A DNA stretch of 64,000 bases, from NCBI RefSeq assembly GCF_025457605.1, contig NZ_JAMZFY010000004.1, positions 1-64,000 on the forward strand, given 5' to 3'. How positions within the stretch are numbered: position 1 is the first letter of the stretch; each line of letters starts with the position of its first letter. The stretch comes from Haloarcula laminariae. Lineage in GTDB: Archaea > Halobacteriota > Halobacteria > Halobacteriales > Haloarculaceae. The notes below the pieces were generated by a model. It was not told where the DNA came from. It saw only the letters and a list, made by a program, of their open reading frames with translations, and did not search any database. Positions 47,215-56,458 of the stretch are shown here, piece by piece. The position numbers and the translations under genes are program-made.

Positions 47215-48483
47215 TCAGTCCAATCCGGTATCGAACGCAGTGGCGAGTTTCTCTCGCATGAACTCCCGTCGGAGTTCACGACGACGATCTTCTGAGAGGT
47301 AATCTTCCCAGACGACACTTGCTGAGGCACTCCCCTGTTCCTCAGCGACTTCTTGGATCTGGTGCTCAACCAGCTCTTCAACCGTCGAAGAGTACCGGTC
47401 GTACCAGAACCGCCGTGCCATCTGTGGAACCGGGCTACGACCATCAATCGTTTCTGGGAGCGCAGCTCGTTCGGCGAGCTCGTCGAACCAGTTGCGTATG
47501 GTTCCGCCGGTGCGGTGACCGCTGGACGAGCGTGGCGACGGAAACAAGTACCCGCTCCAGTCTTCGTCGTCAGAAAACTGTGCGATTCGAGATTCGACGA
47601 TGTCTTGGCCGTATATGAGTGCAACCGACCCCGGGCCGTTCTTCCGACTCTCGAATTCAATGCGGGAGGCATCATCGTCCAGCACGAGCTGGTCGGCATG
47701 GAGGGCCGCAACCTCACCAGAGCGGAGTCCCCACCCACAGAGCGCAACGACGAGTAGCTTCTCGCGAGTGTCTTCGGCGGCTTCGAACAGAGCTGCGACG
47801 TGGTCGGGCCCTAGGGGCGGATTCGACGTCGTCCCGGCGTCGTCGCCACTCCAGTTGTAGTCGAGTCCATCGGTGGGATTCAGCGCCGCCTCGCGACGGC
47901 TGACCAGTGTTGTGTACCAGTCCGAGACAGTGATGTAGATGCGCCGCAACGTCTCTCGGGCAACCTCTTGGTCCAGCTCGTCGAAAGTAGCCCAGCAGGC
48001 GTCGACAGCTTCGTGAGCGGGTACTGTTGACTCTCTGGCGACCGGCGAGAGGAGGTCATCTGTGTCGTTCACCCGAGCATAGGCCCGCACGTAACGGCCG
48101 AGTCGGCTTCGGTGGGCGTCGACGGTCGACTCGCTCCAGGACTTGCGCTGTCGCTGGCGGTCGAGGTAACGTTCCAGTGCTTCGACAGTGTCGGCGTGGT
48201 CGATCTCCCAGTCGTACCCCTGGGATTCGAGTTCGAGTTCCTGCTCGCAGAATTCCGTGACGGTAGTATCGTGGTGTTCTTGCAGTGTGTAAATAAAGCG
48301 CCGGAAGCCATTTTTGTTGAGCCATTCGTAGGTCGGCTGCTCGGTCTTGGGGTTGAGTCCGTCGGCCCGCATGGCGGGGGCGACGACGTCCCAGTAGGCG
48401 TCGACGAGGCCGTCGCGGCCCAGCAGTGTCCAGGAGGGCTCGTCCTGGGCGGTGCCTGAATCTGAATCGGCCGATTTTGGCAT
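47215..48483 (-). CDS. Tyrosine recombinase/integrase
   Basis: A 422-residue phage-integrase-type recombinase. The N-terminal core-binding domain covers about residues 85-185 (TVDAHRSRLGRYVRAYARVN). The catalytic domain has Arg in LCGWGLRSGEVAALHADQL and PQMARRFWYDRYSSTVEELV as the later Arg box. The candidate nucleophile Tyr is in ASVVWEDYLSEDRRRE. The His of the H-x-x-R box appears replaced (QMARRFW), as in some haloarchaeal members. A single gene; the ATG at 48483. It probably integrates the conjugative element. Confidence 0.82.
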   Translation of the reverse strand: MPKSADSDSGTAQDEPSWTLLGRDGLVDAYWDVVAPAMRADGLNPKTEQPTYEWLNKNGFRRFIYTLQEHHDTTVTEFCEQELELESQGYDWEIDHADTVEALERYLDRQRQRKSWSESTVDAHRSRLGRYVRAYARVNDTDDLLSPVARESTVPAHEAVDACWATFDELDQEVARETLRRIYITVSDWYTTLVSRREAALNPTDGLDYNWSGDDAGTTSNPPLGPDHVAALFEAAEDTREKLLVVALCGWGLRSGEVAALHADQLVLDDDASRIEFESRKNGPGSVALIYGQDIVESRIAQFSDDEDWSGYLFPSPRSSSGHRTGGTIRNWFDELAERAALPETIDGRSPVPQMARRFWYDRYSSTVEELVEHQIQEVAEEQGSASASVVWEDYLSEDRRRELRREFMREKLATAFDTGLD

Positions 48484-48922
48484 ACTGAGCGGTACAGTAT
48501 TTTATCTTATATTTTTGTCGACCTTTGTGACCGCGACAGTCACCATAGCCAACAGCAGGAAATGCGCGGAGTGCATAATAATCAATAAACCATATACTGC
48601 TATACAGAATGCGTGCCCAGACCATCAGATATTCTGCGTTTGATTCCTACAAACCACCAATTGAACATTAATTCATATAAGCTGATCAGTAGACGTGCGT
48701 ACTGACAGGAGCCACCAATTGGAGTAATGGAAAAGTAGTTGGTTTCATAAGTGAATCGGTCCGGATACAGCAAGAGAAACACATCTATTAGCCATCATTC
48801 GGATCAATCTACTTGCTGTCTGACTATAACCAACTATGTTCCCATATTATACCGGATACTACGGTCCACAGAATCATTCCACTAACCCTATCAACTAACT
48901 GGATGGAATTTGACTAACTGCT
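48484..48922. other. Gene-free region between integrase and HMG-CoA reductase
   Basis: AT-rich and without convincing coding frames. TATTATAC at 48846-48853 may be the TATA box of the downstream gene, giving a leader of about 50 nt. Two tiny frames (20 and 4 codons) precede the ATG at 48923, but one overlaps that TATA box. No tRNA gene, the usual integrase target, is seen. Confidence 0.4.
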
Positions 48923-50191
48923 ATGGACTCACGTATTCCTGACTTCTACGAAGAAACTCCGGAGCGACGACGTGAAATCATTACGAGTCGCTGCCTCCTT
49001 TCTGAAGAAGATTCTGACGCTCTGAGGGAGGGGCCCAATAGCGAACTCATGGATAGTTTGAGTGAAAACGTGATCGGCAGTATTTCCCTCCCGTTGAGTG
49101 TTGCGACAAACTTCGTTATCGATGGCGAAGACGTACTTGTGCCAATGGCGGTTGAAGAAAGCTCCGTTGTGGCAGCCGCTTCGTATGGGGCGAAACTTAC
49201 GCGTGAGACGGGCGGATTCTCAACCTCTGTCTCGGGACCGTATATGCTCGGACAGATCCAAATTCGAGACATCAGTGACCCATACAGTGCGAAAATGCGG
49301 GTTCTCGAACGAGCTGACGAGATTAGATCTATGGCTAATGATCAGGGTGTCCTCGTCTCTCACGGTGGCGGGTGTGAGAACGTTACTGCTCGTGTCGTAG
49401 ACACCCCTCGTGGCCCAATGGTTGTCGTTCATCTCCTTGTAAATGTGCAGGACGCCATGGGAGCGAATGCAGTCAACACAATGGCAGAGGCAGTGGCCCC
49501 GCTCGTTGAAGAAGAGACCAGTGGGGAAGCCGTTCTCCGTGTGTTGTCAAACTTAGCGGATCACCGAGTTGCGCGTGCTCGGTGTACTGTCACACCAGAT
49601 ATGCTTGAGCGCGAGCAGAGTTCGCTGGCTGGAGAAGAGGTAAGGGACCGAATCGTTGATGCGTGGGCCTTCGCCGCCGGTGATCCGTACCGGGCAGCAA
49701 CGCACAACAAGGGCATCCTGAACGGGATGGATGCGCTTGCAGTTGCAACAATGAATGACTGGCGAGCAATTGAGGCCGGCGCTCACGCCTTTGCAGCCAA
49801 TGATGGATACGGCCCGCTTTCGACCTACGAAATTGATACAGAGGGAAATCTGTCGTGCAGTATTGAGGTACCAGTCCAAGTGGGCACTGTTGGCGGCGCT
49901 ACTCGTGCCCATCCAACTGCTAGTGCAGCGATGGAGATCCTTGACGTTGAATCGAGTGACGAGCTAGTGGGAATCTTCGGAGCCGTGGGGCTCGCAGAAA
50001 ACATCGCCAGTATGCGTGCACTGGCTGATGAAGGAATCCAAACTGGACACATGAAACTTCATGCGAAGAATATTGCCCGTGAGACTGACGCACCCGATGA
50101 ACTAATTGAGGAAATTGCGGCGCGGATGGTTGCCGAAGATGATATTCGGGCTGGACGAGCCCGTGAATTGGCCGAAGAACTGAGCCAGTGA
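48923..50191 (+). CDS. Class II HMG-CoA reductase
   Basis: The enzyme interconverts HMG-CoA and mevalonate, normally for isoprenoid lipids in archaea. This 422-residue protein is of class II, not the class I form expected for haloarchaeal housekeeping: ENVIGSISLPLSVATNFVID, PMAVEESSVVAAAS with the catalytic Glu, DAMGANAVNTM with Asp, THNKGILNGMDA with Lys and the late GHMKLHAKN with His. All catalytic residues are present. Codon use is less GC-rich than the neighbours, suggesting transfer from a bacterium or other archaeon. It stands alone behind the integrase, as cargo. A spare, differently inhibited reductase could give statin-type resistance or raise flux; that is inference. Confidence 0.92.
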   Translation: MDSRIPDFYEETPERRREIITSRCLLSEEDSDALREGPNSELMDSLSENVIGSISLPLSVATNFVIDGEDVLVPMAVEESSVVAAASYGAKLTRETGGFSTSVSGPYMLGQIQIRDISDPYSAKMRVLERADEIRSMANDQGVLVSHGGGCENVTARVVDTPRGPMVVVHLLVNVQDAMGANAVNTMAEAVAPLVEEETSGEAVLRVLSNLADHRVARARCTVTPDMLEREQSSLAGEEVRDRIVDAWAFAAGDPYRAATHNKGILNGMDALAVATMNDWRAIEAGAHAFAANDGYGPLSTYEIDTEGNLSCSIEVPVQVGTVGGATRAHPTASAAMEILDVESSDELVGIFGAVGLAENIASMRALADEGIQTGHMKLHAKNIARETDAPDELIEEIAARMVAEDDIRAGRARELAEELSQ

Positions 50192-50736
50192 GACCGGCCG
50201 TAATCCCTTGGTAACTACGCAGTTCTACTAATTGGCTGTTTCATTTGAATTTCGTCGAAGAAATCGGTACAACAGAGCCACCAAAACAGCAATCTGTGTT
50301 GGCTGTAGATTGTATCCGTATTTGGTTTCATGGGGGTCCACGGGTCTCGGTTAGGAAGTCCTGGTACTGAACGGAGATTGGGTACACGTAGTTGGGGGTG
50401 GTTTGAAGAATCTGGGATAGCGTAGGGGGGCTTCGCTCTCACTGAGTCACACTCGTTTTTTCTCCGGTTATCCACATGACGGCCGCAATTCATTCGGCGT
50501 AGGCAAAGTTGAGAACCGGTTATCAGGAGGCTCGCTGCCTTTTGATCAAATTTTTGTCGCACGACGGCGAGCATCCGCGTGGCGTGTCCCGCGCTCTCCG
50601 GATAGTGGTCGACCGCGATGGGTATACCCCGACTGGTACCCGCGTAGCCGTAGCTTCCGAGTCAAGGGCAGGAGAGTGCGACACGGCAACACACGGACAT
50701 CACACTGTTTATGGCCGCACGCGAAAACGACTGGAT
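50192..50736. other. Gene-free region, possible insertion-sequence remnant
   Basis: No intact gene. The minus strand between 50560 and 50215 has degenerate frames with protein-like pieces that could be the tail of an old transposase, but no motif allows a name. A TATA-like CTGTTTATGG (50704-50713) lies about 25 bp upstream of the dehydratase ATG. Confidence 0.3.
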
Positions 50737-52506
50737 ATGAATGGCAAACCAGAGTCGAACACGGACGAGACGGATATCGAATCTACGGAGGGATCGACGC
50801 CCGAGAAGGACCCTGACCTGAGGAGCACCGAAGTGACCAAGGGCCCCGAGAGTGCTCCGCACCGCGCGATGTTCCGCGCGATGGGTTACGATGATGCGGA
50901 CCTCTCCTCACCGATGGTCGGCGTCGCCAACCCAGCTGCGGACGTCACGCCCTGCAACGTCCACCTCGACGATGTCGCGAACACTGCAATCGCTGGCATC
51001 GAGGACACCGGCGGGATGCCCATCGAGTTCGGTACCGTCACTGTCAGCGACGCTATTTCCATGGGGACAGAGGGAATGAAGGCCTCGCTGATCTCCCGGG
51101 AGTTGATTGCCGACTCCGTCGAGCTCGTCTCGTTCGCCGAGCGGATGGACGCCCTCGTCACCGTCGCCGGGTGCGACAAGAACCTCCCCGGCATGATGAT
51201 GGCCGCCATCCGCACCGATCTCCCCAGCGTCTTCCTCTACGGTGGGTCCATCCTCCCCGGCCACCACGACGGCCGCGATATTACGGTCCAGAGCGTCTTC
51301 GAGGGCGTCGGTACCTACGCTGCCGGCAACATGACCGAGGAAGAGCTCTACGAGATGGAGCACGAGGCCTGTCCAGGAGCAGGCTCTTGCGGCGGGATGT
51401 TCACCGCGAACACGATGGCCTCGATCAGCGAGATACTCGGTCTCGCTCCCCTCGGGTCGGCGTCGCCGCCCGCCGAGGATGAAGAGCGCTACAAGGTTGC
51501 TCGCGAGGCTGGAGAGGTCGTTCTCGACGCCGTCGAGAATGACCGCCGGCCGAGCGATATCCTCACAAAAGAGTCCTTCGAGAACGCTATCACTCTCCAG
51601 ACGGCGCTCGGCGGCTCCACGAACGGCGTCCTGCATATCCTCGCGCTCGCTGCCGAGGCTGGCATCGACCTTACGATCGACGAGTTCGACGAGATCAGCA
51701 AGCGTACGCCGAAGATCGCGAACCTCCAACCAGGCGGCACGCGCGTCATGAAGGACCTCCACGATGTCGGCGGTGTCCCCGTCGTCATTCGCCGCCTCTT
51801 GGAGGGCGGGTACCTCCACGGCGACGCGATGACCGTCACCGGGAACACAATCGCCGAGGAGGTGGAAACGCTCGACTTACCGGACGACGAGGACATCGAT
51901 GCAGACTTCCTCGCGACGACCGAGGACCCGTTTCACGAGGAGGGTGCAATCAAAATTCTAACTGGGAACCTCGCGCCGGATGGTGCCGTCCTCAAGGAAA
52001 CGGGTGAGGAAGGCTTCTATCACAACGGCCCCGCGCGCGTGTTCGAGAACGAGGAGGACGCGATGGCCTACGTGCAGGAAGGCCATATTGAGTCTGGCGA
52101 CGTCATCGTCGTCCGGAACGAGGGCCCACAGGGCGGCCCCGGGATGCGCGAGATGCTCGGTGTCACCGCCGCCGTCGTCGGCCAAGGCCATGAGGACGAC
52201 GTCGCCCTCCTCACCGACGGGCGCTTCAGTGGTGCGACCCGTGGCCCGATGGTCGGCCACGTCGCCCCTGAGTCTGTGGTCGGCGGACCGATTGCCGCCC
52301 TCGAAGACGGTGATACAGTTACTGTTGACATCCGCAAGCGCGAACTCTCTGTCGACCTCAGCGACGAAGAACTCGAAGCCCGCCTCGACGAATACGAGCG
52401 TCCCGAGATCCAGTATGAGGGAGGTTTCCTCCGTAAGTATGGCGACGCCTTCGACTCCGCTGCGAACGGCGCGGTGACGAATCCCGCTGTCAAGCGCGAC
52501 AACTGA
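50737..52506 (+). CDS. ilvD: Dihydroxy-acid dehydratase
   Basis: IlvD dehydrates dihydroxy-acids in valine, isoleucine and leucine synthesis using an Fe-S cluster. The 589 residues contain the cluster ligands in [21 protein letters not shown] and [17 protein letters not shown], and the C-terminal [19 protein letters not shown]. The ATG at 50737 was chosen because the haloarchaeal-type N terminus begins there and a TATA box lies 25 bp upstream; a longer frame from 50509 has no such support. It stands apart from other ilv/leu genes, so it may be a second copy. A clear terminator follows at 52557. Confidence 0.95.
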   Translation: MNGKPESNTDETDIESTEGSTPEKDPDLRSTEVTKGPESAPHRAMFRAMGYDDADLSSPMVGVANPAADVTPCNVHLDDVANTAIAGIEDTGGMPIEFGTVTVSDAISMGTEGMKASLISRELIADSVELVSFAERMDALVTVAGCDKNLPGMMMAAIRTDLPSVFLYGGSILPGHHDGRDITVQSVFEGVGTYAAGNMTEEELYEMEHEACPGAGSCGGMFTANTMASISEILGLAPLGSASPPAEDEERYKVAREAGEVVLDAVENDRRPSDILTKESFENAITLQTALGGSTNGVLHILALAAEAGIDLTIDEFDEISKRTPKIANLQPGGTRVMKDLHDVGGVPVVIRRLLEGGYLHGDAMTVTGNTIAEEVETLDLPDDEDIDADFLATTEDPFHEEGAIKILTGNLAPDGAVLKETGEEGFYHNGPARVFENEEDAMAYVQEGHIESGDVIVVRNEGPQGGPGMREMLGVTAAVVGQGHEDDVALLTDGRFSGATRGPMVGHVAPESVVGGPIAALEDGDTVTVDIRKRELSVDLSDEELEARLDEYERPEIQYEGGFLRKYGDAFDSAANGAVTNPAVKRDN

Positions 52507-52556
52507 GCGAGCGTGCTTGCCCGTCAGGGGGCGTTTCACCGAACGACGGAGCCAAT

Positions 52557-52580
52557 CGGGAGTACTCTCCCGTGTTTTTT
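52557..52580 (+). terminator. Hairpin and T-run terminator of ilvD
   Basis: CGGGAG (52557-52562), loop TACT, CTCCCG (52567-52572), followed by TGTTTTTT (52573-52580). A stem plus T-run about 50 bp after the ilvD stop is a good intrinsic terminator. Confidence 0.7.
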
Positions 52581-52882
52581 GGAGCGAGCGAGGCGCAAAG
52601 CTCCCTCAAGGGAGAAAAGACGGAGGTATCTCCGGTGAGCAGCCGAAGCTGACGCATGAACAGATCGAGAAACAAGGGACATTGGACACTTCGATGTGGC
52701 CGTTGACTTACGGAGACCCGTGGTTGCAGGAACGCTAAATATATCAGTGGTTGTTCTATCAGTACTGCTGCAGATTCACAGAGTCGTGATTGATACGCCC
52801 TCTGTACTCAGCGATTGAGAGCCAAATTTGTTGGCTACTGAGGATTTCACAAGAGTCAACCGAGCCGCTATAGATATTTGTC
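52581..52882. other. Intergenic region
   Basis: No convincing gene or strong repeat in this stretch. A TATA-like AAATATAT at 52736-52743 is visible without an associated gene. Confidence 0.35.
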
Positions 52883-53431
52883 TCAGTCGCTGTTCTCTCC
52901 TGTCCCATCAGCGTCCTCAACTTCTTCAACTGGCTTGAGGTTCGCTTCCATACGATCGTATTTGGCTTCACGAAGTTCCTCTTCTGTCGGCGTCTTCGAC
53001 ACCAAAGACGCACCTTCAGGGAGGTCAAAGTCCTGATCCTGTATTGGTTCCGAATCGGCTACCATTTTGAGGAGTTCCTGATCCCGGTTGATCTTCCCGA
53101 CCATCTGCTCAAACGCCGTATCCCGTTCGTGTCGAAGCCGCCGGAGTTCTCGGATCTTCCGCTCGAACTCCGTCTGCACTGCCCAATCATACACGCGCCG
53201 CCCAAGTATGGTGAGTTCATACCGCTTCTCTGTCCCGTGCTCGGTCGGCCTATGACTCACCGTGAACACGTCGTGATCAACGCCTTCTGAGAGTCGCGAG
53301 GAGACCGTCGATCCACTTACCGCAACTGCGTCGACGAGCGCGTTGAACGTCGCTGTTCCCGTCCCGATCTCCGTAACGAGTTCCGCCGCGCCCTTCTTCC
53401 GAAGAAACGCCTCGAGTTCGTCCAAGCCCAT
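52883..53431 (-). CDS. Winged-helix transcriptional regulator with coiled tail
   Basis: The 182-residue protein has an N-terminal winged helix: LDELEAFLRKKGAAELVTEI, GTGTATFNALVDAVAVSGST (recognition helix with VSSRLSEG) and the wing with RPTEHGTEKRYELTILGRRV. A charged helical or coiled-coil segment follows (ERKIRELRRLRHERDTAFEQ), then an acidic tail. The winged helix looks HxlR- or MarR-like. The ATG at 53431 with GGGAG upstream is preferred to a GTG at 53452. The gene is divergent from the transposase; its targets are unknown. Confidence 0.75.
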   Translation of the reverse strand: MGLDELEAFLRKKGAAELVTEIGTGTATFNALVDAVAVSGSTVSSRLSEGVDHDVFTVSHRPTEHGTEKRYELTILGRRVYDWAVQTEFERKIRELRRLRHERDTAFEQMVGKINRDQELLKMVADSEPIQDQDFDLPEGASLVSKTPTEEELREAKYDRMEANLKPVEEVEDADGTGENSD

Positions 53432-53727
53432 CGTACTCCCGATTCTCCCCACATCACTATAAGCCCAACTGAAATTTGATTCAAACTGATTCTTGACCTA
53501 TATCGAATTATGGCTACAACTGATTCTCTAAGTACAGCGCGTATACCCCTTGATATGTCTCTATCTACAAGCTTAGAACAGATAATCGACGACAATGATC
53601 AACTATATTTTTACTATACTCTATACAGTTCTTCGCTCCTACTCAGTAGATATTTCTATACAGAATCATTCCAGTATTGGGCCGACCACAACTCAGAAGC
53701 GGAGTGGTTCGCCCTGGAGGTGGCTCA

Positions 53728-55458
53728 ATGCCGACTGACCCGTCGGCTGTCGCTGATTCAATCATTGTCCACGCAGAGGCGATCTGTGAGCAGGAGAACC
53801 ACCTCTGGGATGTCATTCGTCAGCTATCGATTCCCGTCGACAACCTCGGGGATGCCCGCGATCAGAACCGTGTTGACTTTGGGACTGACGAAATGTTTCG
53901 CACACTCTTGTTCAAAGGGATTCGAGGCATCTCACAGAACGAATTAGCGCAACGACTTGGCCGGGAGCCGAGCTTAGTCAAGAGCTTCCACCTTGATATC
54001 ACCGATCTCTCGAATACGCCGACCCAGCAACAGCTCTCGTACACGCATGCGCAGTTTAGTGAGGATACCCAAGAAGTGCTCAATCGGACGGTTGCTGGCG
54101 TCCGACAAGTTGCTCTCGACAACGACGTCCTCACGGAAGGGCTCGTCCCATCAGTCCCAGCCGAAACCAAGGAAGAATCACAAAGCACGAATGAGTACAA
54201 GAAGGAGAAGGCCCAGAAGACGCTGACGCTCGCTCGAAAACATGTTATCCCCGAATTCGACACGCACCGAGCAGCCCACAAAACGTACTCCGACGAGGTA
54301 ATGCTAGATATGTTCGCGAGCATCTGCGCGAACAACGGTAGTGCTCATTCAGAAGCCGAGTACGGCTGGCTCACCGACGACGAACTCATCTGCGACGACT
54401 CGACCTTCCTACGGGCAATCAAGAAGATAGCCATGCCCAAAGACTCGGACGACCAGCTCACGTTCGAGGACTTCGAGGACGATAACTCGATGCCCGAGAT
54501 CGACCAGATTCGGGACGCTATTATGACGGCGTTCAACGCCGCGACGAAAAACATCATCAACTCGATCCGTGGTGACGATCCCTTCGACTCTCGTCAGACC
54601 GTTGCGGCGATCGACATCACCCACGAGCAGTTCCACGTCTGGCCGTGGGAGGACAAAGAAGCAGGCATCGCGAAGCCAGACTACCCGAAGATGGTGAGCG
54701 GGTACAAGAAAGACGGCGAGTACAAGCGCGGGTACAAGTACGCCACTATCACGCTGGTTGGCGACCACGCACCGATCGTTCTCGGTATTGAGCCAGTGAA
54801 AGAGAATTCCACGTGGGAGCCCGACGATTCTCCATCGTACTCGAAAGCCGATTTAGTGAGTCGATTACTTGACCGCGCTGAGCAGTTCGTCGATCTGGAT
54901 CTGGTGATGTTCGATCGCGGATTCTACGTCAACCGAGTGTACGCAGACGTTCACGATCGCGGGCTCACGTATCTCTCACCGGTTCCGACGTACGAGGATG
55001 ACTTGGCGGCAATTCAGGATATTCAGGAGCATCCGACGGCGGACGAAGCTGTCAAGCACGAGGTTCCATTCGGAATCGATGGCGAGGTACATCACGAGGC
55101 TGAGTTCCTCTATGCTCCCAGTACGAGCGATGATGCTGACGGAAAGTACGCGGTGTTCGTAACGAACCAGGACTGCGTCGAGCCCGAAGAAATCTCGAGT
55201 GTCGTGAACGGGTACAGTCGTCGGTGGGACATTGAGAACCAGTACAAGTCGATCAAGGATTTCATGCCGAAGACATCGTCGACGGATTACCGGCTTCGGC
55301 TGTGTAACTTCGCGCTGTCGACGCTGATCTACAATCTGTGGCGGCTGACGGATTATCTAATCAAGGTCGCGCTCGACGAGCCGATCCGGTCGCCGCCAGT
55401 GATCACAGCAAAGACGTTCGTGCGGGCGTTAGGCGACTTCTTGCGTGAGTTCGGGTAA
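53728..55458 (+). CDS. DDE transposase (IS4-superfamily-like)
   Basis: A 576-residue transposase. The catalytic triad is visible: Asp in VAAIDITHEQFHVW, Asp in LDLVMFDRGFYVNRVYADV and Glu in SRRWDIENQYKSIKDFMPK, where the Y-x(2)-R-x(3)-E-type arrangement is like the IS4/ISH families of haloarchaea. The start at ATG 53728 has a perfect ribosome-binding site, GGAGGTG, five bases upstream. It is apparently full-length. I could not find terminal inverted repeats by eye, so the limits of the insertion sequence are not given. Confidence 0.85.
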   Translation: MPTDPSAVADSIIVHAEAICEQENHLWDVIRQLSIPVDNLGDARDQNRVDFGTDEMFRTLLFKGIRGISQNELAQRLGREPSLVKSFHLDITDLSNTPTQQQLSYTHAQFSEDTQEVLNRTVAGVRQVALDNDVLTEGLVPSVPAETKEESQSTNEYKKEKAQKTLTLARKHVIPEFDTHRAAHKTYSDEVMLDMFASICANNGSAHSEAEYGWLTDDELICDDSTFLRAIKKIAMPKDSDDQLTFEDFEDDNSMPEIDQIRDAIMTAFNAATKNIINSIRGDDPFDSRQTVAAIDITHEQFHVWPWEDKEAGIAKPDYPKMVSGYKKDGEYKRGYKYATITLVGDHAPIVLGIEPVKENSTWEPDDSPSYSKADLVSRLLDRAEQFVDLDLVMFDRGFYVNRVYADVHDRGLTYLSPVPTYEDDLAAIQDIQEHPTADEAVKHEVPFGIDGEVHHEAEFLYAPSTSDDADGKYAVFVTNQDCVEPEEISSVVNGYSRRWDIENQYKSIKDFMPKTSSTDYRLRLCNFALSTLIYNLWRLTDYLIKVALDEPIRSPPVITAKTFVRALGDFLREFG

Positions 55459-55696
55459 CGCTTTTCTCACTCTGGGTTCACTGATTCGGTAGCGGTTGCG
55501 CTGTCGGTTTTTGCGGATTTCGAACTAACTATCATATCTATGAATGGTCCGTGGTTGCTAATTCGGTCTCGTCCGATTTTCGCACCGGATTTACAGTCAC
55601 TAACTCGTGAATTTCCGAGTTTCATTTGTAGGTTTATAAGCACGCGGAGAATGTGATACCCCCCGAAGTGCCTGTCATTCAGAGGGCGGGACTAGC

Positions 55697-56026
55697 TTAC
55701 TCCGGTGAGAGATCCTCTATGTCGATCTCGAAGTTGAGCGTCCCGTCGATCACCTCGCGGTTGACCGGGACCTGTTTACCGACCAATTGCTCAACTTCGT
55801 CCGGTCCCAGCTCGTAGGCATCCAGAACACGTTTCAGATCGCAATTGGCTCCCCAGACCGGCGGGCGGTTGAGCCACTGTTCAAAGTCGGGACTGCCCGG
55901 CAATTGGAGGTGGAGACCCACTTCTTGGCTCTCTTCGGTGACTTCAACGATCTCAACGGTGTCGAGGTCCCCATTCGACTGCACGCTGTCCAAGGCTTCG
56001 ACGGTGTTGTCGATATCTCCGTCCAT
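55697..56026 (-). CDS. Hypothetical protein
   Basis: A 109-residue acidic protein starting MDGDIDNTVEALDSVQSNGD, with IVEVTEESQEVGLHLQLPGS and VLDAYELGPDEVEQLVGKQV later. It probably has a small alpha/beta fold, not recognised. It lies 57 bp downstream of the ParA partner gene on the same strand and may belong to that operon. Confidence 0.5.
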   Translation of the reverse strand: MDGDIDNTVEALDSVQSNGDLDTVEIVEVTEESQEVGLHLQLPGSPDFEQWLNRPPVWGANCDLKRVLDAYELGPDEVEQLVGKQVPVNREVIDGTLNFEIDIEDLSPE

Positions 56027-56083
56027 GTACGGCCGTGGCGTCGCGCCACGTCTAATCTCTTACTGACGACACGATAATCGGTG

Positions 56084-56458
56084 CTACTTCATTCCGTAGC
56101 CCATCTCCCGCAACTCCTCGCTCACGGAAGCTGGGTTACCAGCAGCTGCTATCAGCGCCGCTTCAAGGACATCAATTTTATAGACTGCCTCGGACTCGAA
56201 TTCGTCCTCCATCACCTCAATGAGCCGCTCAATATCCGCTTCAGCTTCATCACGAAGAAAGAGATTAGCTCTGTTGCGGCCATCCTGGATATTCTCGCGC
56301 TGGTATTTGTATGGGAGACCGTCATCAAGAGAGCTTTCAGAGGAGTCCGTTTCCTGTGAATCCGCGTCAATTGTCGACTCTGTTTCGGGTTCAGGTGCCT
56401 CTTCCTCTTCTTCATCTTCGTCGAAGTCATCGAACGGACTGCCAGATCCGGACTTCAT
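56084..56458 (-). CDS. ParA partner protein
   Basis: The 124-residue protein has an acidic, disordered first half and a helical second half (RANLFLRDEAEADIERLIEV, YKIDVLEAALIAAAGNPASV), which might be a ribbon-helix-helix or helix-turn-helix module. Its ATG overlaps the parA stop by 4 bp. It sits where a ParB or centromere-binding partner is expected. Confidence in the DNA-binding role is moderate. Confidence 0.6.
   Translation of the reverse strand: MKSGSGSPFDDFDEDEEEEEAPEPETESTIDADSQETDSSESSLDDGLPYKYQRENIQDGRNRANLFLRDEAEADIERLIEVMEDEFESEAVYKIDVLEAALIAAAGNPASVSEELREMGYGMK

Noticed and set aside
48836-48898. 20-codon frame upstream of the HMG-CoA reductase as a leader peptide
   Set aside because: It overlaps the best TATA-like box, so it would not be in the transcript; no ribosome-binding site.
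53453-55696. Terminal inverted repeats of the transposase insertion sequence
   Set aside because: I searched both flanks by eye and found no matching ends, so no mobile-element limits are given.
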